From Tubiluchus corallicola (lineage: Eukaryota > Priapulida > Priapulimorpha > Priapulimorphida > Tubiluchidae), in assembly GCA_030141605.1 (NCBI GenBank), contig JAQGDQ010000060.1, forward strand, positions 374,001-402,500: a stretch of DNA of 28,500 nucleotides, in the 5' to 3' direction. Positions 1-8,997 of this stretch are shown one piece after another (position 1 is the first letter of the stretch; every line of letters starts with the position of its first letter). The position numbers were made by a program, and so were the translations under genes. The notes below the pieces were generated by a model. It was given only the letters and a program-made list of their open reading frames with translations, searched no databases and was not told the origin of the DNA.

Positions 1-960
1 ATTTACCAGAGCTTCCACACACGCGACAACCGTGGCACGATAATGGCAACATTATTTTAGCAGGGCAAATAAGAAGGGGAACAAAGGTTTGCCCTGGCGC
101 ACGCCTAACATGTTTACACACCGACAGCTGAGTGGTGCAGGTTGCCATGACTACTAACAACTGGGCAAATAGAATAAATTGAAGTAGAATGGAGGAGATA
201 GTGTCAAAACAATGGTGGCAGCGGTAACATACGTTTGAGCGCAGGAAATGCAAACCGATTGCAGATGGACACTATACGCCCACAAATTTTAATTTATAAA
301 TTTTTGCGAAATTTACTCAACAGGACCTAAAATTTAGAACAAAAAGGTTAAAAGTTTAATGATGAAAAATGCAGCCATTTTGCTATCCACATTCATATCC
401 TCATTATCCAAATTCATAATCTAAATGGAACTGCTTAATGCTTACATTTTCTAGAGTGCTTTTGCTCGCTTGTGCATTGGTTGTGCTCTTGCACAACAGA
501 TTAACTCACACGTTACAGTTTTCCATGCTCCAAACATAAGATACAATCCCTACAAAATTGTTTGACACATCTACTCTACCTATGGCAGTTCTGGGGGTAA
601 AACTGATGTACATCCACTATATTCTTCTCACACTGAATAAAATTGTGGACAAGACTGATGTACAAAAGTGTGCCAGTACAGTGACAGTACAGTTGTGTGC
701 CCTGTTAGAGCACACAAGTACAATGTAGTGTACAGCTCATGGTTTCGTGCAAATGTTACGTAGCAGTGTGGGAGAAGACTTGAAGTGGACTAAATGAGCC
801 CGAGGAAATGAGAGATTCAATTACAGCCAGAGTAGTTTCTAGAGAGATATTTTGCAAATGTCACTTCGCATTTGACCGCAGAAAATAAACAAGTATTGAA
901 AAGAACTAAAAATAATCCTGAACTGAAAAAAGAATAAATGGAATACTGAAGTTGTCAGTC
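1..960. other. AT-rich intergenic DNA, no gene seen
   Basis: No open frame with coding character or recognisable domain was seen on either strand. The only motif of note is GTTGCCATGACTAC at 141-154, which has a perfect left RFX X-box half (GTTGCC) and a poor right half. The short minus-strand open frame at 839-1072 is rich in Ser and Phe and has no recognisable domain. Confidence 0.5.
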
Positions 961-1191
961 TTGCTGCTGCTAATGACACTAATGGGATCAGTACAGTTTC
1001 TGCCATTGTTGTTGGTGGTGACGATGATGCTGAAAACGATGATGACTTGCAATGATAATGAAAAAATAACATACATGAGATGCTGACATTAGTACTGATG
1101 ACAATAATTATGGCAATGATGGTGATGATGACGACGATGATGCTGATGGCGACGGTTACGATGGTGACAGTGAAGGTGATGACGATGGCGT
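961..1191. repeat. imperfect GAT/GAC trinucleotide repeat
   Basis: The stretch is dominated by GATGATGAC-type triplets, densest at 1095-1190 where nearly every triplet is GAT, GAC, GGT or GGC. One plus frame would read as an Asp/Gly-rich acidic peptide that ends at about 1240. That frame has a stop just upstream and no ATG, so I treat it as a degenerate microsatellite rather than an exon. A similar, shorter GAT-rich stretch lies at 27610-27675. Confidence 0.75.
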
Positions 1192-1985
1192 GTTAGTGTT
1201 ATTGAATTTTGCTGCAGTCTGCATGCCTGACGCAAATTAACTGTAAGTTCTTGACTATTTAGTCTCAGTCCAGTATCTGGACGTAATGCTCCAAAATTGT
1301 TTTTTTGAATACCTCATACCAACTACCTCAACCTCATAACCCAAGGCCAAATTTTTCTTCGCAGTCTAATACTAATAGCCCAATGATAACACCAGCATAG
1401 CAATCAACAAATCAAAGCACCAAATTTGCCATTGCATCAAAATATATACGGAAATTTGGGCTTATTTTTCATCGAAATCAATTCTAATCGATTTGAAATG
1501 AAAAAGCAACATTCAGATACACATCTTTACCAGAATGAGTTTGTGTTTGAACGAAGGCTATAGATAAATCTTACATATAGGGATAGAAGCAGACTTAAAT
1601 GCTTTTAATTTAACACAGATTTGCCACGAATTTCTTAATCAATGTCAATTCATTACAATCATCTTAATATGAGGACATAAATTCGTGTTTAACACGGGTC
1701 GAATAGTCATTGAACGGCAAATGACATTACTAATGACGTGTTTTGGTGGGAATTAAATTGACCGAAAACCTTGCTTTTGCATCACCTGGGCGGCCTCCTT
1801 TGCACGGCTACACCTGCACAAGAAATCGATCAAAATCGCAATTCAAAGCGCAGATTAGTTGACTATAATAACTCGCTTTATTCTCCGGCACGCGTCGTTG
1901 TGACAATCTGCATTCAAGCGCCGTATGGACCCAGCAGAAATCGAATTGACTCAAACCACATTGCATGACAAGTACTGATTGCGGA
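1192..1985. other. intergenic DNA, no gene seen
   Basis: Mostly AT-rich and becoming GC-richer after about 1770. The open frame at 1771-1968 begins at TTG, has 65 codons and shows no recognisable domain, so it is not called. Nothing else supported here. Confidence 0.5.
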
Positions 1986-2000
1986 CAATCAATGGCGCCG

Positions 2001-2143
2001 ATGAGTCACCGTAGTTTCCAGGCAACCACGTGACCTAAAGAGAGAAACAGATCTCAGCGTTTTCCAGTTCATTTCCTGCATTTGATTGAGAAAATGTTGA
2101 AGAAACGAAAATGGCAGCAGAATAGACATGGTTGCCTAGCAAG
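2001..2143. promoter_or_regulatory. AP-1 / RFX X-box / E-box motif cluster
   Basis: Seen in sequence: ATGAGTCAC (2001-2009) matches the AP-1 consensus TGAGTCA. GTTTCCAGGCAAC (2014-2026) matches an RFX X-box with a 1-nt spacer. CCACGTGAC (2026-2034) matches the USF/TFE-type E-box. A further X-box-like GTTGCCTAGCAAG follows at 2131-2143. Three consensus sites lie end to end within 34 bp in a patch that is GC-richer than its flanks. This spacing is typical of metazoan promoters and enhancers. No adjacent gene could be identified, so the regulatory role is an inference. Confidence 0.35.
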
Positions 2144-2998
2144 CAAAAATGTGAGCTCGAGACCGGCAGAAAGCAAAGTTTTTCTTATTACAAATTACAA
2201 TTTCTTTTTAAACAAAAGGGATCCAAATTAACACGACAACGAGCAAAAGCATACTGCATACAATTAAACTGCTAATACTCATTACAAAACCCGCCTTATA
2301 TAAGACGTGTGAGTGTAGTTTGACAGCTTGCCTATTGCACAATTACAAAACATAAATAGTTTCCGTATCCGCCAATGTTGCCGAACAATACGAACCCACC
2401 TTAATGCAACGCCTCTGCAGAATGAGAACAATTCATGTTCGACAGTGAACATGCTAAAATTCAACTAATGTTCGGACAAGTATGGTTATAGGTAAAGCAC
2501 AAAACGTTTTAGTCCCAGCGCCAGAGGTTCCTCTGGCTTCTGTGGCTTCCCTGTCACACTTCATCACAGACGACAACACGGAGCAGGAGCCGGCAACACT
2601 GCACTAGCATCGGCAACACGGCAGCTTCCCGTTAATTTAGCACCGTCGTCTTTTGAGGACAGTCAGGGGCTTAACCGAAGATCAATAATGCTGTCATCTG
2701 GGTAGCCAAACGTTGCACGCCATCTGACATTTATGCTACCAAGGGTGGGAGGCGAAACTACGCAGGGGGTGGTAGTGCAAAAGCACAGAAGCATAGAAGA
2801 GGTTCACAGGTTGAGTGTTGTAATAAATAAAACAGCAGCCGCTAGACTTTTGTTTTAGTAGTGTTCTAACTTTGTAAATTCAGTTTAGAGAGTTGAGAAG
2901 TTTAGAATGACTAGGAGCAATGGAAACTTATAGGAAGACAGTAGAACGTTTTTCCATAGTGGAGCTGCTAGCTGGACTGCAACTGCACTCCAAGAAAG
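2144..2998. other. intergenic DNA, no gene seen
   Basis: Moderately GC-rich at 2515-2780, with repeated CGGCAACAC words at 2590-2620, then AT-rich. An AATAAA lies near 2825 in a context faintly like an LTR polyadenylation region. No TG...CA termini, primer-binding site or second LTR was found, so no element is called. Confidence 0.4.
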
Positions 2999-3010
2999 TG
3001 CGCATGCGCG
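2999..3010. promoter_or_regulatory. NRF1-type palindrome
   Basis: TGCGCATGCGCG matches the NRF1 consensus (YGCGCAYGCGCR). NRF1 sites are characteristic of metazoan housekeeping promoters, but the same palindrome also occurs inside some transposon families. Two further matches lie at 4317-4328 and 18876-18887. Confidence 0.35.
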
Positions 3011-3335
3011 TTGCAAAGAAGCCCGTCGGACTCCCACGCCCATCCACTGGACTTACAGTGCATCAGTTCCTGAATTTTCTTCTTCAGTGCAACAGTACTA
3101 AGTTACGTTTCGGTTCTCAAAGAAGCGTAGAAGTTCAAAGTATCCCTACCTTTTTCACCAAAACAAAAAACAAAAAGAAACCCAAAAAAATAATTAACCA
3201 TGAAAACATGAATTAGTTTATGACTGTAAATGGCTTTTTCATTAAAATGCAAACTTCTAGAACATGTGACCAAGGTTACTAATCTGACAGAACTGGACAG
3301 ACGGAAAACTCCATTGTAACATTAAATAAAACTAA

Positions 3336-3910
3336 CCATGATAAAGTATATGAACGAACTGACAGTAGTTTCGATGCATAACGACAGAAATAGGCAAATC
3401 TTCGTTATAAACGTTAAAGCACATGAAAAGCCGCCCCCTTACACAAAGCTTAAAAAAATCGTCTTGAAATTTTATACCATTTACATACTGCCTTTTTACA
3501 TGCAGGGTTTGCGTCGACAGTAACGCTGTATAAAACTTGTAAATTTAAACTCCCGCGATGGCCGTTAGACGCAGCCATTTTGATGATAGGTCCGTTTGAA
3601 ACAAGTTTAGACAACAATGCGTGATATTTAAAAAAAGAGCATGCGTAGCACACATGTTACTAAATAAATAAAATTTTAAATTTCTGTATCTTGTCAATGA
3701 GATTAAAAATTTGTTTTTGGTTAGTGAGTGGCGCACCTTGGCTGGTGAGTCAGCGACATTTTACCAATTGGCACAAACGTTTTAAATGATAAATTTCTAT
3801 TTACATAAGACTTTCCAGCAGATAAGCGAAAAGCTAAGTAATATAGATTTGCATGGAAAGTTTTTTGGGACATAATTTAACATTTCCCTTTCTTCCCCTG
3901 ATTTACGTTT
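3336..3910 (+). repeat. old dispersed repeat, copy 1 (partner at 27780-28225)
   Basis: From about 3486 this aligns by eye, in the same orientation, with 27840-28215 over nearly 400 bp. Shared words in order include CTGTATA-AACTTGTAAATTT, GCGATG-CCGTT, CAAGTTTA, CTTGTCAAT, GTGGCGCAC/GTGGTGCAC, TGGCACAAA-TTTTAAAT, AAGACTTTC/AAGTCTTTC, AGCTAAG and TTTTTTG-GACAT. Identity is roughly two thirds with small indels. Weaker similarity (CATGATAAA) extends upstream to 3336. No protein-coding potential or TE hallmark was recognised. It could be an old transposon or a local duplication, but two copies cannot decide this. Confidence 0.65.
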
Positions 3911-3952
3911 GCATAGGCAATTCTTCTGAAACCTACTTCAGGTGCCCCTTTT

Positions 3953-4056
3953 CTTGTCCTTTAAAGATTTGCACGCCGCACACAGAGGGAACAGACGGAA
4001 AGACCTTGTCCTTTAAAGATTTGCACGCCGCACACAGAGGGAACAGACGGAAAGAC
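3953..4056. repeat. perfect 52-bp tandem duplication (2 copies)
   Basis: The 52-bp unit starting CTTGTCCTTTAAAG at 3953 is repeated without a mismatch at 4005-4056. Perfect identity indicates a recent duplication or ongoing homogenisation. The duplication underlies open frames on both strands (3853-4107 and 3961-4203), whose repeated peptides are by-products. Confidence 0.9.
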
Positions 4057-4316
4057 AGACAAAGAGACGAAGCCACATCGGGTAGCCACGAATGCACGCC
4101 ACATTAGTTTGCAATGAAAACGTTTCACCCATCGAATCACGTCATCAAGAGGCTGAATTAAAAGCCAAGCAAGAAAGTTAACTGAGCTATTTTCAACCTT
4201 CACTTAACGAAAACACTTAGCAGTTCGTGCCGCACTAAGTGGTCAGTCAATTTACGCGCATGCAGCAGTGAATAGGGAGAGGAACGGTCAATATAATATC
4301 AGCTACAATATCCTGG

Positions 4317-4328
4317 CGCGCATGCGCA
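4317..4328. promoter_or_regulatory. NRF1-type palindrome
   Basis: CGCGCATGCGCA is an NRF1 consensus match, with a related but incomplete CGCGCATGC at about 4255-4263. No transcription unit could be tied to it. Confidence 0.3.
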
Positions 4329-4399
4329 ACTGCAGATTTACAGAAGACGGGGGAAACGGTATTTGATGTCATTGAGCAACAGACGAGAACAATAAGAAT

Positions 4400-4556
4400 T
4401 TAATAAACACAAACGATTAATATGAAAGAACAAACAATCAACCTCATGGTCAATTTGATGAAGAAAAATTGTGAGAAATTGTGAACTACCGGGATTTGAA
4501 CACAAAACCCTGCAATTAGAAGACGCTTCTTTGCCGAAGTAATTAATTAACTAACT
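4400..4556 (-). mobile_element. degraded tRNA-derived SINE (head at 4483-4556)
   Basis: Read on the minus strand, the head runs from about 4556 to 4483. A box-A-like stretch TAATTACTTCGGCAAAGAAG is followed by GCGTCTTCTAATTGCAGGG in the anticodon-arm position and then the box-B-like GTGTTCAAATCCCGG (4491-4503 on plus). Box spacing and the 73-nt head length fit a tRNA-derived pol III promoter. The box A is eroded. After the head the body contains CACAATTTCTCACAATTTTT. The 3' end is not visible, so the left boundary is approximate. A lone tRNA pseudogene is an alternative. Confidence 0.45.
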
Positions 4557-4615
4557 CACTAATTAGTGTCAGTTTGTAGAGGAAAAGACCTTATCCGACC
4601 TTAAATTGCCTTTTT

Positions 4616-5036
4616 TGTATAACGCCAATCTAAAGTTTCTTTTTATTATTATTCTGATGCCAAGCTTAAATTTTATAGTACTGTATCATAGACAATTTTA
4701 TTGTGTATTTCGATTGTAGGATCTGTAAAATTTATTTAAATTATTGTGTACTAACTATGTATAGTATTTTTGATTATTTTATATGATCTAATATTGTATA
4801 AAAGTTCTGATGGTAAGTACTTCTCTGTATCTTTTTAATATTACACGTACTTATAATTTTAATATTTTAAGTTGCATTTTGTGGGATTATTACTATAATT
4901 TGTAGTTTTTTCACCAGACGCATTTGCTATTAAGCAGTGTTGGTTTTTAATCCTTATCACTGAATGATGAATTTGCAATGATTTTATTGTTTTCATCTGT
5001 TTTACCTGGCAAATAAAGATTTAATATATATATATA
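4616..5036 (+). mobile_element. LINE-like 3' tail, copy A
   Basis: About 420 bp that align at high identity (roughly 90% by eye) with 23056-23470. Both begin TGTATAA-GCCAATCTAAAG and end in TCTGGCAAATAAAGATTTA-like sequence followed by an AT microsatellite. The 3' end carries AATAAA and a simple-repeat tail, as expected of a 5'-truncated non-LTR retrotransposon whose 3' UTR was copied. No ORF is present. Because no reverse-transcriptase domain is attached, the LINE assignment is an inference. A long SINE or other retroposon is possible. Confidence 0.6.
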
Positions 5037-5089
5037 CATTAGGAAGAAGTCTTTGGCAGCAAGTAAGCTAAAAAAGGACAAAGACACTT

Positions 5090-5275
5090 ATTTAAATTCG
5101 CTGGGATAACAGACAACAGTAGCCATAGCTATAATCGACTCTTAATAAATACATCAGCACTGAGACGCCATAAATATATAACACAGACAACAACCGTTTG
5201 AACCAATACAGGTCGTGAGAGATTCGAACTCGGGCCACCGACAGTCCGTTATCTTAACCCACTGGGCCAAAATGA
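5090..5275 (-). mobile_element. tRNA-derived SINE, minus strand
   Basis: On the minus strand, TGGCCCAGTGGGTTAAG (5253-5269 on plus) fits box A. About 30 nt on, GAGTTCGAATCTC (box B, consensus GGTTCGANTCC) appears at about 5221-5233 on plus. The head is followed by a unique body running leftward, and the end near 5090 (AATTTAAATAAG) is approximate. Good A and B boxes with an unrelated 3' body favour a SINE over a functional tRNA. The acceptor stem does not close convincingly and no anticodon is assigned. Confidence 0.6.
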
Positions 5276-5335
5276 TTATATGTGTGCTTGGAAACCAAAA
5301 CCGTCCATAAGTCAGCATAGTAAAAACTACGTTGT
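5274..5335 (+). repeat. inverted-repeat partner 1 of 5700-5762
   Basis: ATATGTGTGCTTG, then AAAACCGTCCATAAGT and CAGCA on this strand, match the reverse complement of 5712-5755 (ATATGTGTGCTTG, AAAATCGTCCAGAAGT, AACA). In the encoded frames this shows as a shared short peptide pattern MLT-x-GRF with STHI following. This copy adjoins the tRNA head of the SINE, whereas the other copy lacks a tRNA head, so the two arms are not simply two intact SINEs. Confidence 0.55.
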
Positions 5336-5699
5336 GATGTTTCAAAGTAGATTGCACAAAAAATTTTCTAATTCCGATTGTACCTCGAGTGAGCTATTTT
5401 GCTTCGGGTTTTATCTGTTGAAAAGAGCAGATTTGCGTCAGAAAGAGCCATCTACTGGATTTAAAAGTAACTTAAATTTGCTCTTGTAAAATCCATAGCA
5501 ACGACACTTTCGTGCGGTTGCTAAGTGTTTTGTACAGACGCGACAAAAAACAATGGCTAACTTTAACAGCTATTTTCTCAAGTGCATAGTCTGCACCTAA
5601 ACTTCAACGTGGATTATCTCAGCTTAGAAATAATATAGAGCAATGAACTTGGTATCAAAATGATCCTCATGAAATGGAGATTCAGGATGTGTGAATAAC

Positions 5700-5762
5700 T
5701 AGCAAAGCTTAATTGTTAACTTCTGGACGATTTTGCTATGCAAGCACACATATATCTTATCA
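5700..5762 (-). repeat. inverted-repeat partner 2 of 5274-5335
   Basis: The reverse complement of this stretch matches 5274-5335 over about 45 bp with a few mismatches. The arms are about 380 bp apart. The intervening DNA holds inverted RFX-like half-sites (TAGCAAC at 5496-5502 and GTTGCTA at 5517-5523) and no gene. Confidence 0.5.
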
Positions 5763-5879
5763 ACAGTACACTGCGTTCAATTTCAAGCAGAAGACTATGC
5801 GATGCTTGCACCATACAATGCAGTTAGCCAATTTCAACTTCATAGACGCACACGGACCCAAGATTAAATATAAGAGCTC

Positions 5880-6003
5880 TATCAACGCATCTCCATCAAA
5901 TCCTCTCGCCAATAACTCGCGCGCGGCCTTTGTAACCGAATCGCGCAACCATAAATCACGATCCGACAGTGCGGTTGCCATGGCGACCGGAAGGGTGAGA
6001 TGA
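5880..6003. promoter_or_regulatory. GC-richer patch with RFX X-box and ETS site, candidate promoter
   Basis: This patch is visibly richer in GC and CpG (for example CTCGCGCGCGGCC near 5915-5930) than the surrounding AT-rich DNA. GTTGCCATGGCGAC (5974-5987) is close to the symmetric RFX X-box GTTGCCATGGYAAC. It overlaps by two bases ACCGGAAG (5986-5993), a full ETS/GABP consensus. RFX plus ETS sites in a CpG-rich patch are typical of broad metazoan promoters. No downstream gene was recognised on either strand, so a TSS here is an inference. The overlapping open frames at 5713-6003 and 5760-6008 show no known domain. Confidence 0.4.
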
Positions 6004-6009
6004 AACACA

Positions 6010-6627
6010 AAACGGTGGTGTTAATCGAACAAAGGGTTAGCCGAGGAAACGCTAAGCAAACAGCGCATTATCGCATAACAATTTTTCATTAGGAGCAGAA
6101 TGACACGGACGCTGGGAGATGTTCAATATTAGCTCAGCAAAGATGAGGATGCTGCAGGGAGGCTGAGCAAATGGGATGCTGTTGCCAAAATAATGAATAA
6201 ATAAAATGACAGAAGCTTTTAGGGCAGATCGATCATGGACGTGTGCCGGAATGGAAGCGTTTTAAATTACAATCATCAAACAGTAAAGAAAGCGGTTTCA
6301 ATTTTCACTAAAAGCCATGTTACTGTTAATTGTCTGCCATGTATTTCTTTTTGCATAATCAATGTAAGGCCATGTTCACACATCTGTTGTGCATTTAGTA
6401 CAGGCCTGACCCTATCAACAACTGTGCTCAGACATCCTTGTACATACGTGCATGACGCAAAGACCTGTTCACACGTTCTGCACAAAATCGAAGAACACGT
6501 CATCACTGTTCACACGTAAAAATATACAAACATGTCCTTAAGCTAAATAAAAATTGACAGACGAACAAACGGATGATTAAATAACAGCATAGTATTATGT
6601 TAATATGTAACGAAGTAACTAGAAAGA
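6010..6627. other. intergenic DNA, no gene seen
   Basis: Two overlapping opposite-strand open frames (6235-6519 plus, 6276-6506 minus) are Cys-rich but show no known domain, signal peptide or convincing start context, and they mirror each other. The word TTCACAC recurs three times (about 6374, 6470 and 6510). No feature can be supported. Confidence 0.4.
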
Positions 6628-6735
6628 CAAATGAAAAGTCCCTTTTGACGAGCGTCGAGATGGCAGAGTCATTCGTTCTTACAATCAGCTAGAATCGTTA
6701 AGGATGTCGTTAAGATGAATCTAGAAGTTTTTGTA
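6628..6735 (+). repeat. dispersed repeat fragment (partner 12058-12165)
   Basis: About 108 bp align in the same orientation with 12058-12165. Shared blocks are TGAAAAGT, TTTTGACGAG-GTCGA, and GATGTCGTTAAGATGAATCT against AATGTCATTAGGATGACTCT. Identity is roughly 65-70% by eye. Family unknown. Confidence 0.5.
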
Positions 6736-7054
6736 TGGTGTGACCGTATGTTAACACAATTCCCTTCTTTACAGACTTTTCAGCCCCAACCAAAACGGCC
6801 AAAGTTCCTTTAACCACGACCGCTTTTTGAAAACTTGGGAAATTACAAGACATACTTTATTCGAGTCTAGACAAAGGTCGAGTTCAAGCCGCGCCCTAGA
6901 CACTTAAACTCCTAAAAACGTTACAGGTGTGAAAGAGCTCTAAAGTTGCATAAGGTGTTAAAGGAAAGGTTAAGCCTACTAGGAAGTTGGGCTTATTTCA
7001 ATAATAAAGTTTTAGTAATAAAAATGCGAAAAATATGTGATAATTTTCAACCAC
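6736..7054. other. intergenic DNA, no gene seen
   Basis: Nothing recognised. A GAGTTCAAGCC box-B-like word at about 6879-6889 has no box A at the right distance. Confidence 0.4.
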
Positions 7055-7215
7055 AGGCCTTGAAAATTTATATACTATATGGTAGAAATCAAATCGGTTT
7101 TACAGACGGCTTATTTTAAAAAAAATGGTTATATTTTTCTAAGTTTAAGTGATAAAAGTAAAATAAATTCAACATGTTAAGCGACTTGTCGTTCCTTTTA
7201 AATGAATGTTTTTGG
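7055..7215 (+). repeat. dispersed repeat fragment (partner 22420-22550)
   Basis: TATATTTTTCTAAGTTTAAG, then GTGATAAAAGTAAAATAAA, AACA and GACTTGTCGTTCC at 7121-7200, match 22480-22545 with few mismatches. The core of about 75 bp is near 80% identical. Weaker similarity extends upstream (TGAAAATTT-TA / TGAAAACTTCTA and TTACAGACGG / TATAGACAGT). Likely ends of one transposable-element family, of unknown type. Confidence 0.6.
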
Positions 7216-8997
7216 GTAGCTATAGGTCACTTACTCTTACAAATGCTATAACAAAATCTACAGAAGGTTTGCAAGGATAAACTGAGAAAATTTGTAACGG
7301 AAAAGTAACTTGCCAACTCTCCACTGGAAAATTCACCAGCAAATTATGGTCAACACAAAATCCATACGAAATGTCAAACCGCCGCAGCTTGTAAGCTAAT
7401 CTGAAGCGACCTCTGGGGAAAATTTTTAATTAACGCCCCACTCCCAGGAGGAGACAGCAGTAATGAAGTACCAACAGAACACAGCCGCAAAAGAAAACTA
7501 TACTTTATCTCAATTTGCCATGCATTCGGCTTTGCCAAAGCAATGTTGGCTTTGTTCGAATTTAATTAAATACGACTACCAAACTACGAGGTTAATAAAG
7601 CAAACGCAACTCAGCAAGGCGACATAAAACTCTCAGCACTAATCGCTTAATTACTTTATAACTTGACAAGTCAATATGAGTTCGCTACCACATGCACCGC
7701 AGCCGCTTCTATGCTACTAAAAGAAAATCAAAATTTATACAAAACTTGCAGATTTTACATAATCACTTTGAGCATAAGCTGCATAATTATACATGCACAT
7801 GCTGCAGTTGTATATGCTCAAAGACACCAACCAACCTGTGTTAAACAAGCCAGAGTGTGGCCCAAAATAAAATTCGGCTTTCTGTAAGTGATGACTGGCT
7901 TTATAAACCACATCACAAGGAAATATTTCACAGATGAATCGTGTTCATAAATTAATACTATAACGGCATTTGAAAATTTGATACACTGCAGAATCACTGT
8001 AGATAATAAACCGGCCTAACACAACAGTTACAATCTCGTAAGTTTACTGTAAGCATCCGACACTTTCACACTTAGTAAAACCCGACACAGTTCGGATTAC
8101 AGTCGGTTCAGTTCCGGACAGCAGCTGCCGGCTGTAAACTTGCCAAAAGCCAGCAAGCACGCCTTGCCTGTTTTATGAGCAAACCACACGCAGTTGTATA
8201 GCACAGAAGCCACAAGTGTGATGCGAATCATCAATTAATCTTGAAATAATGACACACGATCAACGACTGTACGCACTACGCACACTCCCGCCGCTTGGCG
8301 GAGCTGGCAGCAATGCAAAGCTGCACATGCGAATTCCTTAGCACAGCCAATTCTTTCACAGTTTTGTCCCAGGTGCACCCAAGCAAAAATAGTTTCTGCG
8401 AATTGTTCCGCAACTTGCTATAGATGAATAGAAGTTGGCGTTTACATTGAGAATTTCATTCGCGGTTTTGTGTTGGCGATTGTTTAGGTGTTGAGTTTTA
8501 CAAGGCGACCGGTTTGTGAGATGAAATTGCGGCTGAGTGAGAGGGTGGTGGTGCACGGGGGTGGTGGTGGTGCATGAGGGTGAGTTGATGTTGAAACCCG
8601 GAATCACTATTTAATTAAGCAATGATGGAAGAAAAAGTAAAATTAACAAAGTCTGTATGGTGTGCACCTGCAGATGAACTTCTATAGTTAAGTTCACTGT
8701 TCCCACAGGTCCCGCTGTCAAATAAATCTTCACCCAGTTAAAAGCTCTGCCCATTAATCCGTTACCCAAATCGTAAAGTTTAATAGAATCTTAAATAATT
8801 AAAATTGTGCCTACTTAAACCTTGGGTTAACAAACTTATCAATGGTTTGCGCAACGCACAGCGTGCCATACTAAAGTGTTCACAAAACCTGTGCCGCTAC
8901 CTCCTTGAACAATGATGAAAAGCTAGCACTTAAAAAAGTATGCATCAGTTATTGAGATTTTAACTTGAAAGTTATTATCGCGAACTGTCTCTAACAA
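7216..8997. other. intergenic DNA, no gene seen
   Basis: No coding signal. Minor items: GGGG...CCCC flanking an AATTTTTAATTAA core at about 7417-7441, a somewhat GC-rich patch at 8265-8330, and a G-rich GGTGGTG tract at 8540-8583 that could form a two-tetrad quadruplex on the plus strand and contains a short near-duplicate. The open frames at 7663-7887 and 8356-8607 show no domain. Confidence 0.45.

Noticed and set aside
2580-2900. Possible solo LTR (AATAAA, compact GC-rich region)
   Set aside because: No TG...CA termini, target duplication, primer-binding site or second copy could be found.
2920-3216. 98-codon frame with an ATG in acceptable context (GGAGCAATGG)
   Set aside because: No recognisable domain, Lys/Thr-rich low-complexity C terminus, and no flanking gene structure. 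Length is not exceptional for a 28-kb window.
6235-6519. Cys-rich 94-codon frame
   Set aside because: Starts at ATG but has no signal peptide or regular Cys spacing and is mirrored by an open frame on the opposite strand.
6850-6900. tRNA-like box B (GAGTTCAAGCC)
   Set aside because: No box A at the expected upstream distance.
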